Below, piece after piece: positions 14,925-23,081 of a DNA stretch of 25,142 nt. Under the pieces are notes generated by a model that was not told where the DNA came from, did no database searches, and worked only from the letters and a program-made list of their open reading frames with translations. Both the position numbers and the translations under genes were made by a program. Within the stretch, counting starts at the first letter, position 1; each line of letters opens with the position of its first letter. Origin of the DNA: Pseudomonadales bacterium (GTDB lineage Bacteria > Pseudomonadota > Gammaproteobacteria > Pseudomonadales > UBA7239); assembly GCA_041395665.1 (NCBI GenBank), contig JAWLAB010000011.1, positions 1 through 25,142 on the forward strand, in the 5' to 3' direction.

Positions 14925-16997
14925 ATGCAATCAAAGCGAGCACGCAAAGTAGTGTGGGGTGCGATGTGGTTTGGAGTGCTTGGCTTGATGCAGGCCAATG
15001 TTCAAGCCAATACTCAAGATAGTACCGTCGTTGAACTCGAAACAGTTGAAGTCACCGCTTCAGAGGAAAACTTGCCCATCACGGTGGGTGGTTTGGTGGA
15101 TGCAAAAAACAAAGCACACGAAATCCCGGGCGGCGCCAATGTGGTGGATAGCGAGAGCTACAGTACAGGGCGCGCTTCTACCGTGCAGGATGCGCTGGGC
15201 TATTCTCCAGGCGTGTTTGTGCAGCCGCGTTTTGGTGCAGAGGAATCGCGCCTATCGATTCGCGGCTCCGGCATTCAGCGCACTTTTCACATGCGTGGCA
15301 TCAAATTGATGCAAGACGGTATTCCGCTCAATGTGGCGGATGGCGGTGGCGATTTTCAGGCGATTGAGCCGCTGGCTGCGCGCTATATTGAGGTTTTTCG
15401 CGGCGCCAGCGCGCTGGAATACGGTTCAGATACTTTGGGCGGTGCGATCAATTATGTGATGCCCACTGGCTACGACGCAGATCGTTTTCGCCTGCGCGTG
15501 GAAACAGGTAGTTTTGATTACAGTCGCGTGATGGCGGCGAGTGGCGGCGTGAATGGTGATGTCGATTACTTCACGAGTTTATCCGCGTATCAGCAAGATG
15601 GTTTTCGTGATTGGTCACAACAAAAGAACGCGCGTTTGTTCAGCAATATTGGGTTTCGCATCGCGCCTGATTTGGAAACGCGTTTTTACGCATCGTATGT
15701 CAATACCGATTCGCAGTTGCCAGGAAATTTGACGAAAGAGCAATTAGAAGATAATCCCAAGCAAGCCAATAAATTTAGTTTTTCTGGGCGACAAAAACGC
15801 GATTTTGAGTTGGCGCGTATTGCCAATCGAACCGTCAAAACACTGGATAACGGGCAGATAGAATTTTCAACCTACTATTCGCAAAAAGAATTGTGGCATC
15901 CGATTTATCAAGTGCTTGAGCAGCGTTCGGATGACTACGGCGTAAATGTGCGTTATGTCAACGAGTCACCGCTGGCGGGTCATCGCAATCGTTTTATCGT
16001 CGGTATGGAATCGCATTTTGGCGAGATGGACGATGATCGCTTCGTCAATCAAAATGGCCATGCAAGAAAGCGCACTGCAGATTTTGATCAAGAGGTCAGC
16101 ACTTATTCTCTGTATGGCGAAAATCATTTTTATCTGTTGCCAGAGTTGGCTTTGGTAGCTGGCGTGCAAGCTACGCACACTACGCGCAATCAAGATGATT
16201 TATTGAAGGCGAGTGGAACAGATTTGACGCGTGAAAAAAGTTATCAGCGTGTATCTCCCAAGCTGGGGATGATTTATGACGCAACGCCAGACATCCAATT
16301 TTTTAGCAATATGAGTAATAGTTTTGAGCCGCCAAGCTTTTCTGAGTTAGCCACAGGCACTGCTGTTTCTCCCGTGTTTGCGGACGCACAACACGCCACC
16401 ACTTTTGAGGTTGGCAGTCGCGGCGAGCTGGGTATTGCGCAGTGGGATGTTGCACTGTATCGCGCCAATGTGCGCAAAGAATTGCTGGCGCGAATTGATC
16501 CGGCCACTGGCGCACCGCTGGGTACGACCAATGCTGATAAAACTGTACACCAAGGTATAGAGGCAGGTTTGAATTTGTCTCTGGGTAATCATTTCGCGTT
16601 GAACCAAGTGTATTTGTTCAACGATTTTTATTTTGATGATGATGCAGTGTTTGGTGATAATCGTATTGCTGGTATCCCACGACATTTTTATAAGGCAGAA
16701 TTGTTGTATCAGGGTAAGAAAGGTTTTTATGCTGGCCCCAATGTGGAGTGGTCGCCTGAAAAATATTATGTGGATCACGCCAATACCGTGTATGCGGATC
16801 CTTATGCGCTGCTAGGCTTTAAGTTGGGTGTGAAAAACGAGCGCGGTATTTCATGGTTTGTTGAAGGCAAGAATTTGACGAATCAGAAATATGCAGCAAC
16901 GACTGGTGTTATTGATAATGCCAACGGTATAGATCAGGCACAGTATTTGCCTGGTGATGGTCGCTCAGTATTTGTTGGTATCGATTTTAGGATGTAG
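14925..16997 (+). CDS. TonB-dependent outer-membrane receptor (FecA/YncD-like group)
   Basis: The protein of about 690 residues has a basic N-terminus and hydrophobic signal peptide, probably cleaved after about residue 27 (VQA-ANTQ). A TonB-box-like TVVELETVEVTA follows, then a plug domain (about 45-175, with RLSIRGSGIQRTFHMRGIKL and GASALEYGSDTLGGAINYV) and a 22-strand barrel region ending in an aromatic strand (FVGIDFRM). It would import a scarce ligand using TonB energy. The plug and barrel landmarks recall the FecA/YncD group, so an iron chelate, another metal complex or a cofactor is possible. Either this ATG or the GTG at 14919 could be the start; AAAAGGG lies just upstream. The palindrome at 14872 probably controls it. 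It leads an operon with the propeller and redoxin genes. Confidence 0.88.
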   Translation: MQSKRARKVVWGAMWFGVLGLMQANVQANTQDSTVVELETVEVTASEENLPITVGGLVDAKNKAHEIPGGANVVDSESYSTGRASTVQDALGYSPGVFVQPRFGAEESRLSIRGSGIQRTFHMRGIKLMQDGIPLNVADGGGDFQAIEPLAARYIEVFRGASALEYGSDTLGGAINYVMPTGYDADRFRLRVETGSFDYSRVMAASGGVNGDVDYFTSLSAYQQDGFRDWSQQKNARLFSNIGFRIAPDLETRFYASYVNTDSQLPGNLTKEQLEDNPKQANKFSFSGRQKRDFELARIANRTVKTLDNGQIEFSTYYSQKELWHPIYQVLEQRSDDYGVNVRYVNESPLAGHRNRFIVGMESHFGEMDDDRFVNQNGHARKRTADFDQEVSTYSLYGENHFYLLPELALVAGVQATHTTRNQDDLLKASGTDLTREKSYQRVSPKLGMIYDATPDIQFFSNMSNSFEPPSFSELATGTAVSPVFADAQHATTFEVGSRGELGIAQWDVALYRANVRKELLARIDPATGAPLGTTNADKTVHQGIEAGLNLSLGNHFALNQVYLFNDFYFDDDAVFGDNRIAGIPRHFYKAELLYQGKKGFYAGPNVEWSPEKYYVDHANTVYADPYALLGFKLGVKNERGISWFVEGKNLTNQKYAATTGVIDNANGIDQAQYLPGDGRSVFVGIDFRM

Positions 16998-17000
16998 GCG

Positions 17001-18227
17001 ATGTTTAAAAAAATAGCAGCAACCGTGCTTTTATTTGCCTCCTCGTTTCTGGTCAGTGTTAGTGCTTCAGCAGAAAAAGTAGGGCATCAAGTGCACAATA
17101 TGGAAAAAATGTGGACAGATATGCGCACTAAGCCGGTGGGTATGGCCGTGTCTGTTGCTGCTGATGAAAAAGGCGTGTTGTGGCTGGCGCAAATGCGTGA
17201 GGGATTTATTTGGGTGAGTCACTCGAATGATCGCGGTGCACATTTTTCGAATGCGGTAAAAGTGAATGTGGAGAAAGAATCTATTCTCGCGGAAGGACAA
17301 AATCGTCCACAAATTATTGTGCGTAATGGTGTGATTGCTGTGGCGTGGTCACAGGCGTTACCGAAGACTTTTGCTAGCAATATTCGTTTTGCTCGCTCAA
17401 CAGACGGTGGAAAAACTTTTTCTGCGCCGATCACGATCAATGATGTGGATGAAACGGTAGGGCACAGCTTTCCTACAATGACGATGAATGCGCAGGGAAA
17501 AATAACATTGGCGTGGATTGATGGGCGCGACAAATCAAAAGTGAGACAAGCGGGTAGGTCTTACGAAGGTAGTGCAATTTATTACGCCAGTTCAAATGAT
17601 GGTGGTGCCAGTTTTTCTGGTAATAAAAAATTGGCTGATCACACTTGTGAATGCTGTCGTCTTGGTATCACAACAGAAAAAGATGGAACGCCCGTAGTAT
17701 TCTGGCGACATTTATTTGACGGCGGCGTGCGTGATTTTGCTTTTGCGCGATTAAATGCGTACACATCGATAGTGCGCGCCAGCCAAGACAATTGGCAGAT
17801 CAATGCTTGCCCACATCACGGCGGCGACATTGCGGTGGGTGCGCAGAGCAAGCTGCATCTTGTGTGGTTTACCGGCAACCCAGAGAAGGCAGGATTGTTT
17901 TATCGGCGTTTAGATGGCGAGCATATGACAATCCCGCACGCGTTTGGCAATGTCGATGCGCAAGCCAGTTATCCCACTGTGTTTGCTCAAGATAAAAATG
18001 TATATGTAGCGTGGCGCGAGTTTGATGGTCAGCAATATCAGTTGATGGTGGTATCTTCAAACGATCAAGGCCAGCAGTGGTCATCAGCGCGCGCCGTGGC
18101 GCAAGCACAAGGCAATGCTGATTTGCCGATGTTTATTGTTAATGCGCAAGAGCCGCTGTTGGTTTGGAATGATGCCGCGCAAGGTGTGCGTATCTTTGAT
18201 CTGCAAGCTGTGCCGGTGAAAAAATAA
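17001..18227 (+). CDS. Secreted Asp-box (BNR/sialidase-like) beta-propeller with Cys/His cluster
   Basis: The 408-residue protein has a signal peptide (cleavage near SASA-EK, residue 24-25). Four Asp boxes of the S-x-D-x-G-x-x-F/W type lie at residues 75-82, 133-140, 198-205 and 353-360, which predicts a six-bladed propeller of the sialidase fold. No clear sialidase arginine triad or FRIP motif was found, so glycosidase activity is doubtful. Distinctive features are HTCECCR (214-220) and CPHH (270-273), a Cys/His-rich set that could bind a metal or form disulfides. It begins 3 bp after the receptor stop, and its own stop shares a base with the next start. Inference: a periplasmic ligand or metal handler for the receptor, with the redoxin keeping its cysteines in the right state. 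Confidence 0.75.
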   Translation: MFKKIAATVLLFASSFLVSVSASAEKVGHQVHNMEKMWTDMRTKPVGMAVSVAADEKGVLWLAQMREGFIWVSHSNDRGAHFSNAVKVNVEKESILAEGQNRPQIIVRNGVIAVAWSQALPKTFASNIRFARSTDGGKTFSAPITINDVDETVGHSFPTMTMNAQGKITLAWIDGRDKSKVRQAGRSYEGSAIYYASSNDGGASFSGNKKLADHTCECCRLGITTEKDGTPVVFWRHLFDGGVRDFAFARLNAYTSIVRASQDNWQINACPHHGGDIAVGAQSKLHLVWFTGNPEKAGLFYRRLDGEHMTIPHAFGNVDAQASYPTVFAQDKNVYVAWREFDGQQYQLMVVSSNDQGQQWSSARAVAQAQGNADLPMFIVNAQEPLLVWNDAAQGVRIFDLQAVPVKK

Positions 18228-18700
18228 TGTATCGCTTTTTATTGGTGGTTTTATTGCTGATTAGCTGCTCGGCTAATGCTGGCTCGGTGCAGCCCTTTGT
18301 TGTCGGCAGCATGAAACAAATAGAGCAGAAATATGAGGGCAAACCTTTTGTATTGGTGCTGTGGTCGCTGAGCTGTGCGTACTGTCCTAAAGAACTCAAA
18401 ATGTTGGGTGAGTTAAAGCAAAAAAATCCGTCGATGAATGTGGTGCTGCTCGCCTCGGATACACCAGAGCAATCGCCAGAGATTGAGCAACAATTGAAAG
18501 ACTATGGCCTGGGCAGTGCGGATCAGTGGGTGTTTGCCGATGCCATGCCTGAGCGACTGCGCTTTGAGGTGGATCGCCGTTGGTATGGCGAAGTGCCGCG
18601 CACTTATTTTTATGATGCAGCGCATCAGCGCCAAGTCAAAATGGGTGTGGTTGATCGCGCTTTTGTCGAGGCGTGGTTACGACAGATAAAACTGCAATAA
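18227..18700 (+). CDS. Periplasmic thioredoxin-like (TlpA/redoxin-type) protein
   Basis: The 157-residue protein has an N-terminal signal segment (about 1-18, ending SANA-GS; a lipoprotein Cys at 14 is a weaker alternative). A thioredoxin fold follows, with the redox motif CAYC (Cys50, Cys53) after strand FVLVLWSLS and the cis-proline in GEVPRTYF (Pro124). Its start overlaps the propeller stop (TAATG), so the two are translationally coupled. TlpA-like proteins reduce disulfides or help metal delivery in the periplasm. The natural client here is the cysteine-rich propeller. That pairing is inference from context. Confidence 0.82.
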   Translation: MYRFLLVVLLLISCSANAGSVQPFVVGSMKQIEQKYEGKPFVLVLWSLSCAYCPKELKMLGELKQKNPSMNVVLLASDTPEQSPEIEQQLKDYGLGSADQWVFADAMPERLRFEVDRRWYGEVPRTYFYDAAHQRQVKMGVVDRAFVEAWLRQIKLQ

Positions 18701-18775
18701 CAGGCATCGGGGATTGCTCTTGCTTCCCATCTTCTCTACAGTTTCGTGCTCTTTCATTGCGCAAGGCTGTTTGCC

Positions 18776-19762
18776 ATGACCACTCCTTCTGGTGCAGAAA
18801 AAACAACGACGGATGTGATTGCAGGTATTGATCTGCAGGGCAAAGTTGCTCTGGTCACTGGCGCAAGCAGTGGCTTGGGTTTGGAAACAGTGCGCACGCT
18901 GTTGAGTGCTGGCGCTCGCGTCATTATGGCGGCGCGCCCTGGCGAGAAATTAGAGAAAGCTTTTGCTGTAGTGCAAAAAGATTTTCCGCAAGCGGTTGTT
19001 GATGCAGTGCCCTTGGAGCTGACCGATTTTGCCAGTGTGCGCGCTTGCGCTGAGCGTGTGAATCAACTCACCAATAAATTGGATTTGCTGATCAATAATG
19101 CCGGCATCATGGCTGTGCCTTTTGCGCGCACGCCAGCGGGTTGCGAATCACAATTTGGCACCAATCATATCGGACATTTTTTGTTAACCAATTTGCTGGT
19201 GCCTTTGTTGCTTGAAGCGAAACAAGCGCGCGTTGTCAATTTAAGCTCTGGTGGTCACAAACATTGCGCGATTGATTTTGATGATGTGCATTGGCAAACA
19301 CGTGGGTACAACAAATGGGGTGCCTACGGCCAATCAAAAACGGCGAATGCGTTGTTTACAGTGGCTTTGCAAAATCGTTTAGGCACAAAAGGTGTGAGCG
19401 TGTTTGCTGTACACCCCGGTGTAATTCCTACCGATCTCGGTCGTCATTTAACTGAAGATGACATCAAGGCCTTAATGAGTAGCCAGTCATTGGGTGGTGA
19501 GAAAAAAGAATCCGGAGGCACTAGTCGCGGCAAATTGGTGCTGAAAACCATTCCACAAGGCGCGGCCACTTCTGTGTGGGCCGCTACTTCGCCATCATTG
19601 AATGGTAAAGGTGGTTTGTATTTGGAAGATTGCGCCATCGCAGAAGAAGTGCCTGTCGGTGTGGCGGAGCACGGTTATTATGCGTGGGCGGTTGATCCTG
19701 TGGCTGCAGAAAAATTGTGGCAAGCATCAGAAAAAATTGTTGAACAAACTTTTTCTTGGTAA
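18776..19762 (+). CDS. Short-chain dehydrogenase/reductase (retinol-dehydrogenase-like)
   Basis: The 328-residue NAD(P)-dependent oxidoreductase has the SDR cofactor loop TGASSGLG (28-35), NNAG (107-110), catalytic Ser at 157-158 in NLSSGG, and YGQSK (Tyr184, Lys188). It is somewhat longer than the 250-residue classical SDRs and matches the retinol dehydrogenase/WW-domain-oxidoreductase-like group, which also has the FGTNHIGHFLLT phrase. The start is the ATG at 18776; a GTG at 18746 would add ten residues, and neither has a strong ribosome site. It ends 8 bp before trpS and may share its transcript. Substrate unknown. Confidence 0.85.
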   Translation: MTTPSGAEKTTTDVIAGIDLQGKVALVTGASSGLGLETVRTLLSAGARVIMAARPGEKLEKAFAVVQKDFPQAVVDAVPLELTDFASVRACAERVNQLTNKLDLLINNAGIMAVPFARTPAGCESQFGTNHIGHFLLTNLLVPLLLEAKQARVVNLSSGGHKHCAIDFDDVHWQTRGYNKWGAYGQSKTANALFTVALQNRLGTKGVSVFAVHPGVIPTDLGRHLTEDDIKALMSSQSLGGEKKESGGTSRGKLVLKTIPQGAATSVWAATSPSLNGKGGLYLEDCAIAEEVPVGVAEHGYYAWAVDPVAAEKLWQASEKIVEQTFSW

Positions 19763-19770
19763 ATCTTTTT

Positions 19771-20787
19771 ATGAAAACTGTTTTAACGGGTATCACTACC
19801 ACCGGCACGCCGCATTTGGGTAATTATGTGGGTGCGATTCGTCCGGCGATTCGTGCGAGTCAGCAGCAGGGTAGTCGAGCATTTTATTTTCTGGCGGATT
19901 ACCACGCGCTGATTAAATGCCATGAGCCAGAGCATGTGCATCGCTCGACTTTAGAGATTGCCGCTACTTGGTTGGCATTGGGTTTGGATACGGACAACGC
20001 GACTTTCTACCGCCAGTCGGATGTGCCAGAAATTACCGAGCTCGCGTGGCTGCTCTCTTGTATGACGGCTAAAGGTTTGATGAATCGCGCGCATGCTTAC
20101 AAAGCGGCTGTGCAGGCTAATGAGGAAGGAGAAGACCTCGACCTCGATAAAGGCATCACCATGGGCTTGTTCAGTTACCCCGTGTTGATGGCGGCGGATA
20201 TTTTGATGTTTGGTGCGACCCATGTACCGGTGGGCAAAGATCAAATTCAGCATGTTGAGATGGCACGCGATATCGCGCAGCGTTTTAATCATCATTTTGG
20301 TGAGTTGTTTGTCCTGCCTGAGGCGGTTGTGGATGAGCAAGTGGCTGTATTGCAGGGCTTGGATGGCCGCAAGATGAGCAAGAGCTATGGCAATACCATC
20401 CCCTTGTTTTTGCCGCCTAAACAATTGCAAAGCATCAATAAAATTGTGACCAATTTGTTGGAGCCGGGGCAGCCGAAAGATCCCGATACCTCCACGGTGT
20501 TTCAAGTGTGGCGCGCATTCGCTACGCCGCAGCAGGACGGCCAGACATGCGCCGCGAGTTTGAGCGGGCATTGCATGGGTGAGGCCAAGAAGCGGCTGTG
20601 TGCCCTGATCGATGCGGAAATTGCTGAGGCGCGCGAGCGCTACGAGCAGTTACTGGCTAATCCAGCACAGGTTGAGGCCGAGTTACAATGCAAGGGCGCG
20701 CAAAAGCGAGGCTATTGCGCAGCCATTTATGGCGCGTGCGCAATGCGGTGGGCATTCGCCCCTTGGCGTGAGCTTGTGCTAGGCTGA
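19771..20787 (+). CDS. trpS: Tryptophanyl-tRNA synthetase, 3' end scrambled by indels
   Basis: The class I synthetase motifs are intact: TPHLGN (13-18, HIGH equivalent) and KMSKS (201-205), with the family phrases ADYHALIKC and PVLMAADILMF. It charges tRNA-Trp with tryptophan. After FATPQQ (about 20535) the expected C-terminal sequence is spread over three frames. MRREFERALHG is in frame 3 at 20547-20579. EAKKRLCALIDAEIAEARER is back in frame 1. IAQPFMAR is in frame 2 at 20714-20737. VRNAVGIRPLA is in frame 3 at 20736-20768, followed by a TGA at 20769-20771, the likely true end. The frame-1 stop at 20785-20787 gives an abnormal tail. As the gene is normally essential, either the sequence has local errors or a second trpS exists. 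The start is the ATG at 19771. Confidence 0.88.
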   Translation: MKTVLTGITTTGTPHLGNYVGAIRPAIRASQQQGSRAFYFLADYHALIKCHEPEHVHRSTLEIAATWLALGLDTDNATFYRQSDVPEITELAWLLSCMTAKGLMNRAHAYKAAVQANEEGEDLDLDKGITMGLFSYPVLMAADILMFGATHVPVGKDQIQHVEMARDIAQRFNHHFGELFVLPEAVVDEQVAVLQGLDGRKMSKSYGNTIPLFLPPKQLQSINKIVTNLLEPGQPKDPDTSTVFQVWRAFATPQQDGQTCAASLSGHCMGEAKKRLCALIDAEIAEARERYEQLLANPAQVEAELQCKGAQKRGYCAAIYGACAMRWAFAPWRELVLG

Positions 20788-20812
20788 ACCCAAAGCCGCT
20801 CGGTACTTGGCA

Positions 20813-21851
20813 ATGAATATCAAACGACTAGCGCTGGATGTGGAGCTGACCAACCGCTGCAACGCGTTGTGTCACTTCTGTCCGCGCGACAAAACCCCTG
20901 AACAGGGGTTTATGAGCGAAGCCGTGTTTAAGCAAGCTGTTCTGCGCGCGCAAGAAGAAGGATTAACCGTGATGCTCACGGGTCAGGCTGAATCACTCAT
21001 TCATCCCGATTTTGAAAAATATGTTGCTTATCTCGCAGCGCAAAAATTCCGTTTGCAATGACAACCAATGCGCTTTATTAACACCAGAGCGCTCTGCTTT
21101 GTTATTGGATAGTGGAATATCGCGCATCACTTTTAGTGTCAGTGATCTTGAAGACGATTACGAAGAAGTCTACAACTTGGATTACGCCACCATGCGTAAC
21201 CATGTAGCAGCTTTTATGGCACAAAATGAGCAGCGAGAAGCTTCACGACGCTCTGAGGTATGGATCAGTATTGTGGAGCACGATATCAATCGTGAACATA
21301 TTCCTGCAATGCGGGAATACTGGGAGTCACAGGGCGTGACAGGTGTTTATGTCTATCGCCAAATTACACGAGGAGGTGCCTGTGAAACAGGGCACTACTT
21401 TTTGCGTAGTGATAAATACCGTGTAGAAGCAGAAGCGTTGATGGCAGCGAAAGGTGTTTCAACGCTGTGCAGTTTGGCATTTATTTTTCCTTTTGTTGGT
21501 TGGAACGGTCAGTACTATGTTTGTTGCAGTGATTATGAAAAAGTGACTCCGCTTGGGTCTGTATTTGATTTTAGCGTTTCGGAAATGGATGAAATAAAAA
21601 TGCGAAGTATCATTCACGGAAACTCTGCGTGTCTAAAGTGTAATTATGATCCCATTAATGTTGTGCGTGAGGCGATGTTTGAGGTTGAACACGGTGAGGC
21701 ACCCAAGTCTCGTATAGCAAATAGAATTGCTATCATGAAAAAAGATCAGCAACAGTATCCGGGCCTGTATAAAGAGGTTAATTGGAAAAGTTATATGGCC
21801 GAGGACTCTCTCGCTACACCACTGCCATCATTGATTGCAGTACAAAGGTAG
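20813..21851 (+). pseudogene. Radical SAM/SPASM-type enzyme, frameshifted near residue 83
   Basis: The first part (20813-21061) has the radical SAM cluster motif CNALCHFC (C-x3-C-x2-C) after LDVELTNR. It stops after KFRLQ at a TGA. The rest lies in another frame (about 21080-21851) and continues naturally with LLTPERSALLLDSGISRITF. Two single-base losses restore the join: an A at about 21058 (CAATG for CAAATG) and a T at about 21073 (CTTTA for CTTTTA). The C-terminal region has FPFVGWNGQYYVCCSDYE and ACLKCNYDP, Cys patterns like a SPASM/twitch auxiliary Fe-S site. The restored enzyme of about 346 residues would use SAM radical chemistry on an unknown substrate. It is 7 bp before a PhyH-type dioxygenase, and the two probably act together. 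Confidence 0.82.
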
Positions 21852-21858
21852 TCTATCC

Positions 21859-22680
21859 ATGTTTCAGTTGAGCGAGGCGCAAAAGAAGTTCTTTGACACA
21901 TTTGGTTATCTTGTCTTGAAAGGGCTTTTTTCTAAGGAAGCTCAGTTAATTTCTGATGCGTTTGACCGAACAATGGCACAACACAATAACGATGCGATTG
22001 ATTGGAACCATAGAGCGCACGGCAATGAAAGTCGTATCTTTATGGCACAGTTTATTGACCGTGATGAGTACCTGAGTTCTTTGCTGGATGATGAAAGGAT
22101 TCTTGGTATTTATAAGGGGTTGTTGGGTGATGATTTTAATTATCGCGGTAGTGACGCCAATATTTTTCAATGCAGTACTTGCTGGCATTCGGATACATAC
22201 GGAGCATTGCTGAAATATCGCAATGTAAAGCTGGCGTTCTATTTGGAGCCGCTTACAGAAAAAACTGGTTGTTTTAGAGTGCTTCCCGGAAGCCAGCATT
22301 TTGGTGATAAGTTCTCAAATAAGTTGCAGTCTTTCTTAAATAAAGGCGATAGCCTCTTTGATGATTTGGGGTTGCGTGATGATGAGATTCCCGCGCAAAT
22401 CATTCCCACGGAACCTGGTGATGTGTTGGTGTTTGATTTCAGAGTAAAGCACGCCACCTGTTTTGGTGGGGATCACACTCGCCGTATGTTTACGATGTGT
22501 GCAGCTGAAAAAATTAAGGATGAAGATATTCCTCTTTTTCGCCAGAAGATTGCTGATGCGGGGAAGTGGGGTATTAAGTCTTATTACGGCGATGCAATGC
22601 TGCGTACGGCAAGTAGAGAAAGGATGGTGCATTTACAGCAGTGCCTTGACAATGAAGATGCCTTGTTAAAAGGATGTTAG
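21859..22680 (+). CDS. Phytanoyl-CoA dioxygenase (PhyH) family 2OG-Fe(II) oxygenase
   Basis: The 273-residue protein starts FQLSEAQKKFFDTFGYLVLK, the usual PhyH opening in which a helix is followed by GYLVLKGLF. The iron ligands are the HxD in CWHSDTYG (about residues 113-120) and the distal His in VKHATCFGG, with Arg in TRRMFTMC for 2OG binding. LEPLTEKTGCFRVLPGSQH is the family's central block. The enzyme hydroxylates or otherwise oxidises a small molecule while converting 2OG to succinate. The ATG at 21859 is preferred, with AAGG about 10 bp before it; a TTG at 21835 would overlap the radical SAM gene. Placed between a radical SAM and an ABM-domain gene, it looks like part of a small biosynthetic cassette. 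Confidence 0.87.
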   Translation: MFQLSEAQKKFFDTFGYLVLKGLFSKEAQLISDAFDRTMAQHNNDAIDWNHRAHGNESRIFMAQFIDRDEYLSSLLDDERILGIYKGLLGDDFNYRGSDANIFQCSTCWHSDTYGALLKYRNVKLAFYLEPLTEKTGCFRVLPGSQHFGDKFSNKLQSFLNKGDSLFDDLGLRDDEIPAQIIPTEPGDVLVFDFRVKHATCFGGDHTRRMFTMCAAEKIKDEDIPLFRQKIADAGKWGIKSYYGDAMLRTASRERMVHLQQCLDNEDALLKGC

Positions 22681-22720
22681 TTGTTACAGTTTTATACGCT
22701 ATTAATAGGTGAGGTTTTAT

Positions 22721-23065
22721 ATGGTTGATAGTCATGCCCATCATGCGGGGTCTGCTCAGCACGACAAAGCGGCAGGCCGCCCAGTCATCGTGCTGACGCG
22801 CATTACTCCTGATGCAAATCATTTCGAAAAATTAAAAAGTGTTGTCGAAACATGGAAGCGGTTTCTTCAGCCTATGTCTGGCTATGAAGGGATCGATATA
22901 GCCTGCTGTACACCGGATCAGATTGTCTGGATTGAAAGTTGGAACACAAAAGCGGAGCTGGATGCTTTCAATCGAGATCATTTGGCATTCGCTAACTTCA
23001 TATCTGATTTTTTTGAATGTGCTAAAAGCGCCCCGCGCCGTGATGTGTACAGAAAGCTGCTTTGA
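22721..23065 (+). CDS. Antibiotic biosynthesis monooxygenase (ABM) domain protein
   Basis: The 114-residue protein matches the small ferredoxin-like ABM fold. Strand PVIVLTRITPD is followed by a helix (NHFEKLKSVVETWKRFL), then GYEGIDIACCTPDQIVWIES with the WNTKAELDAFNRDHLAFANF helix typical of the family. ABM proteins oxygenate quinol or polyketide substrates without a cofactor, or degrade haem; many are uncharacterised. The N-terminal 20 residues (HAHH, AQHD) are His-rich and atypical. The ATG at 22721 has a strong AGGTGAGG site 6 bp upstream; a GTG at 22709 lies inside that site. It lies 40 bp after the PhyH gene. A role in the same pathway is inference. Confidence 0.75.
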   Translation: MVDSHAHHAGSAQHDKAAGRPVIVLTRITPDANHFEKLKSVVETWKRFLQPMSGYEGIDIACCTPDQIVWIESWNTKAELDAFNRDHLAFANFISDFFECAKSAPRRDVYRKLL

Positions 23066-23081
23066 TGGGCAATGATTCAGC

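Noticed and set aside
14621..14943. Minus-strand open frames across the tRNA genes, including a stretch reading WKGLEPSTSAVTGRHSNRLN
   Set aside because: These are antisense translations of the tRNA-Val and tRNA-Asp genes, a well-known source of false protein calls.
16347..16778. A 143-codon open frame antisense to the TonB receptor
   Set aside because: The sense strand carries the conserved barrel motifs; the antisense frame has no recognisable features or good start site.
17001..18227. Reading the propeller protein as a true exo-alpha-sialidase
   Set aside because: Asp boxes support the fold, but the arginine triad and FRIP motif of catalytic sialidases could not be found.
19951..20571. 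A 206-codon open frame antisense to trpS
   Set aside because: It is a shadow of the clearly coding TrpRS frame, and no family motifs are visible in it.
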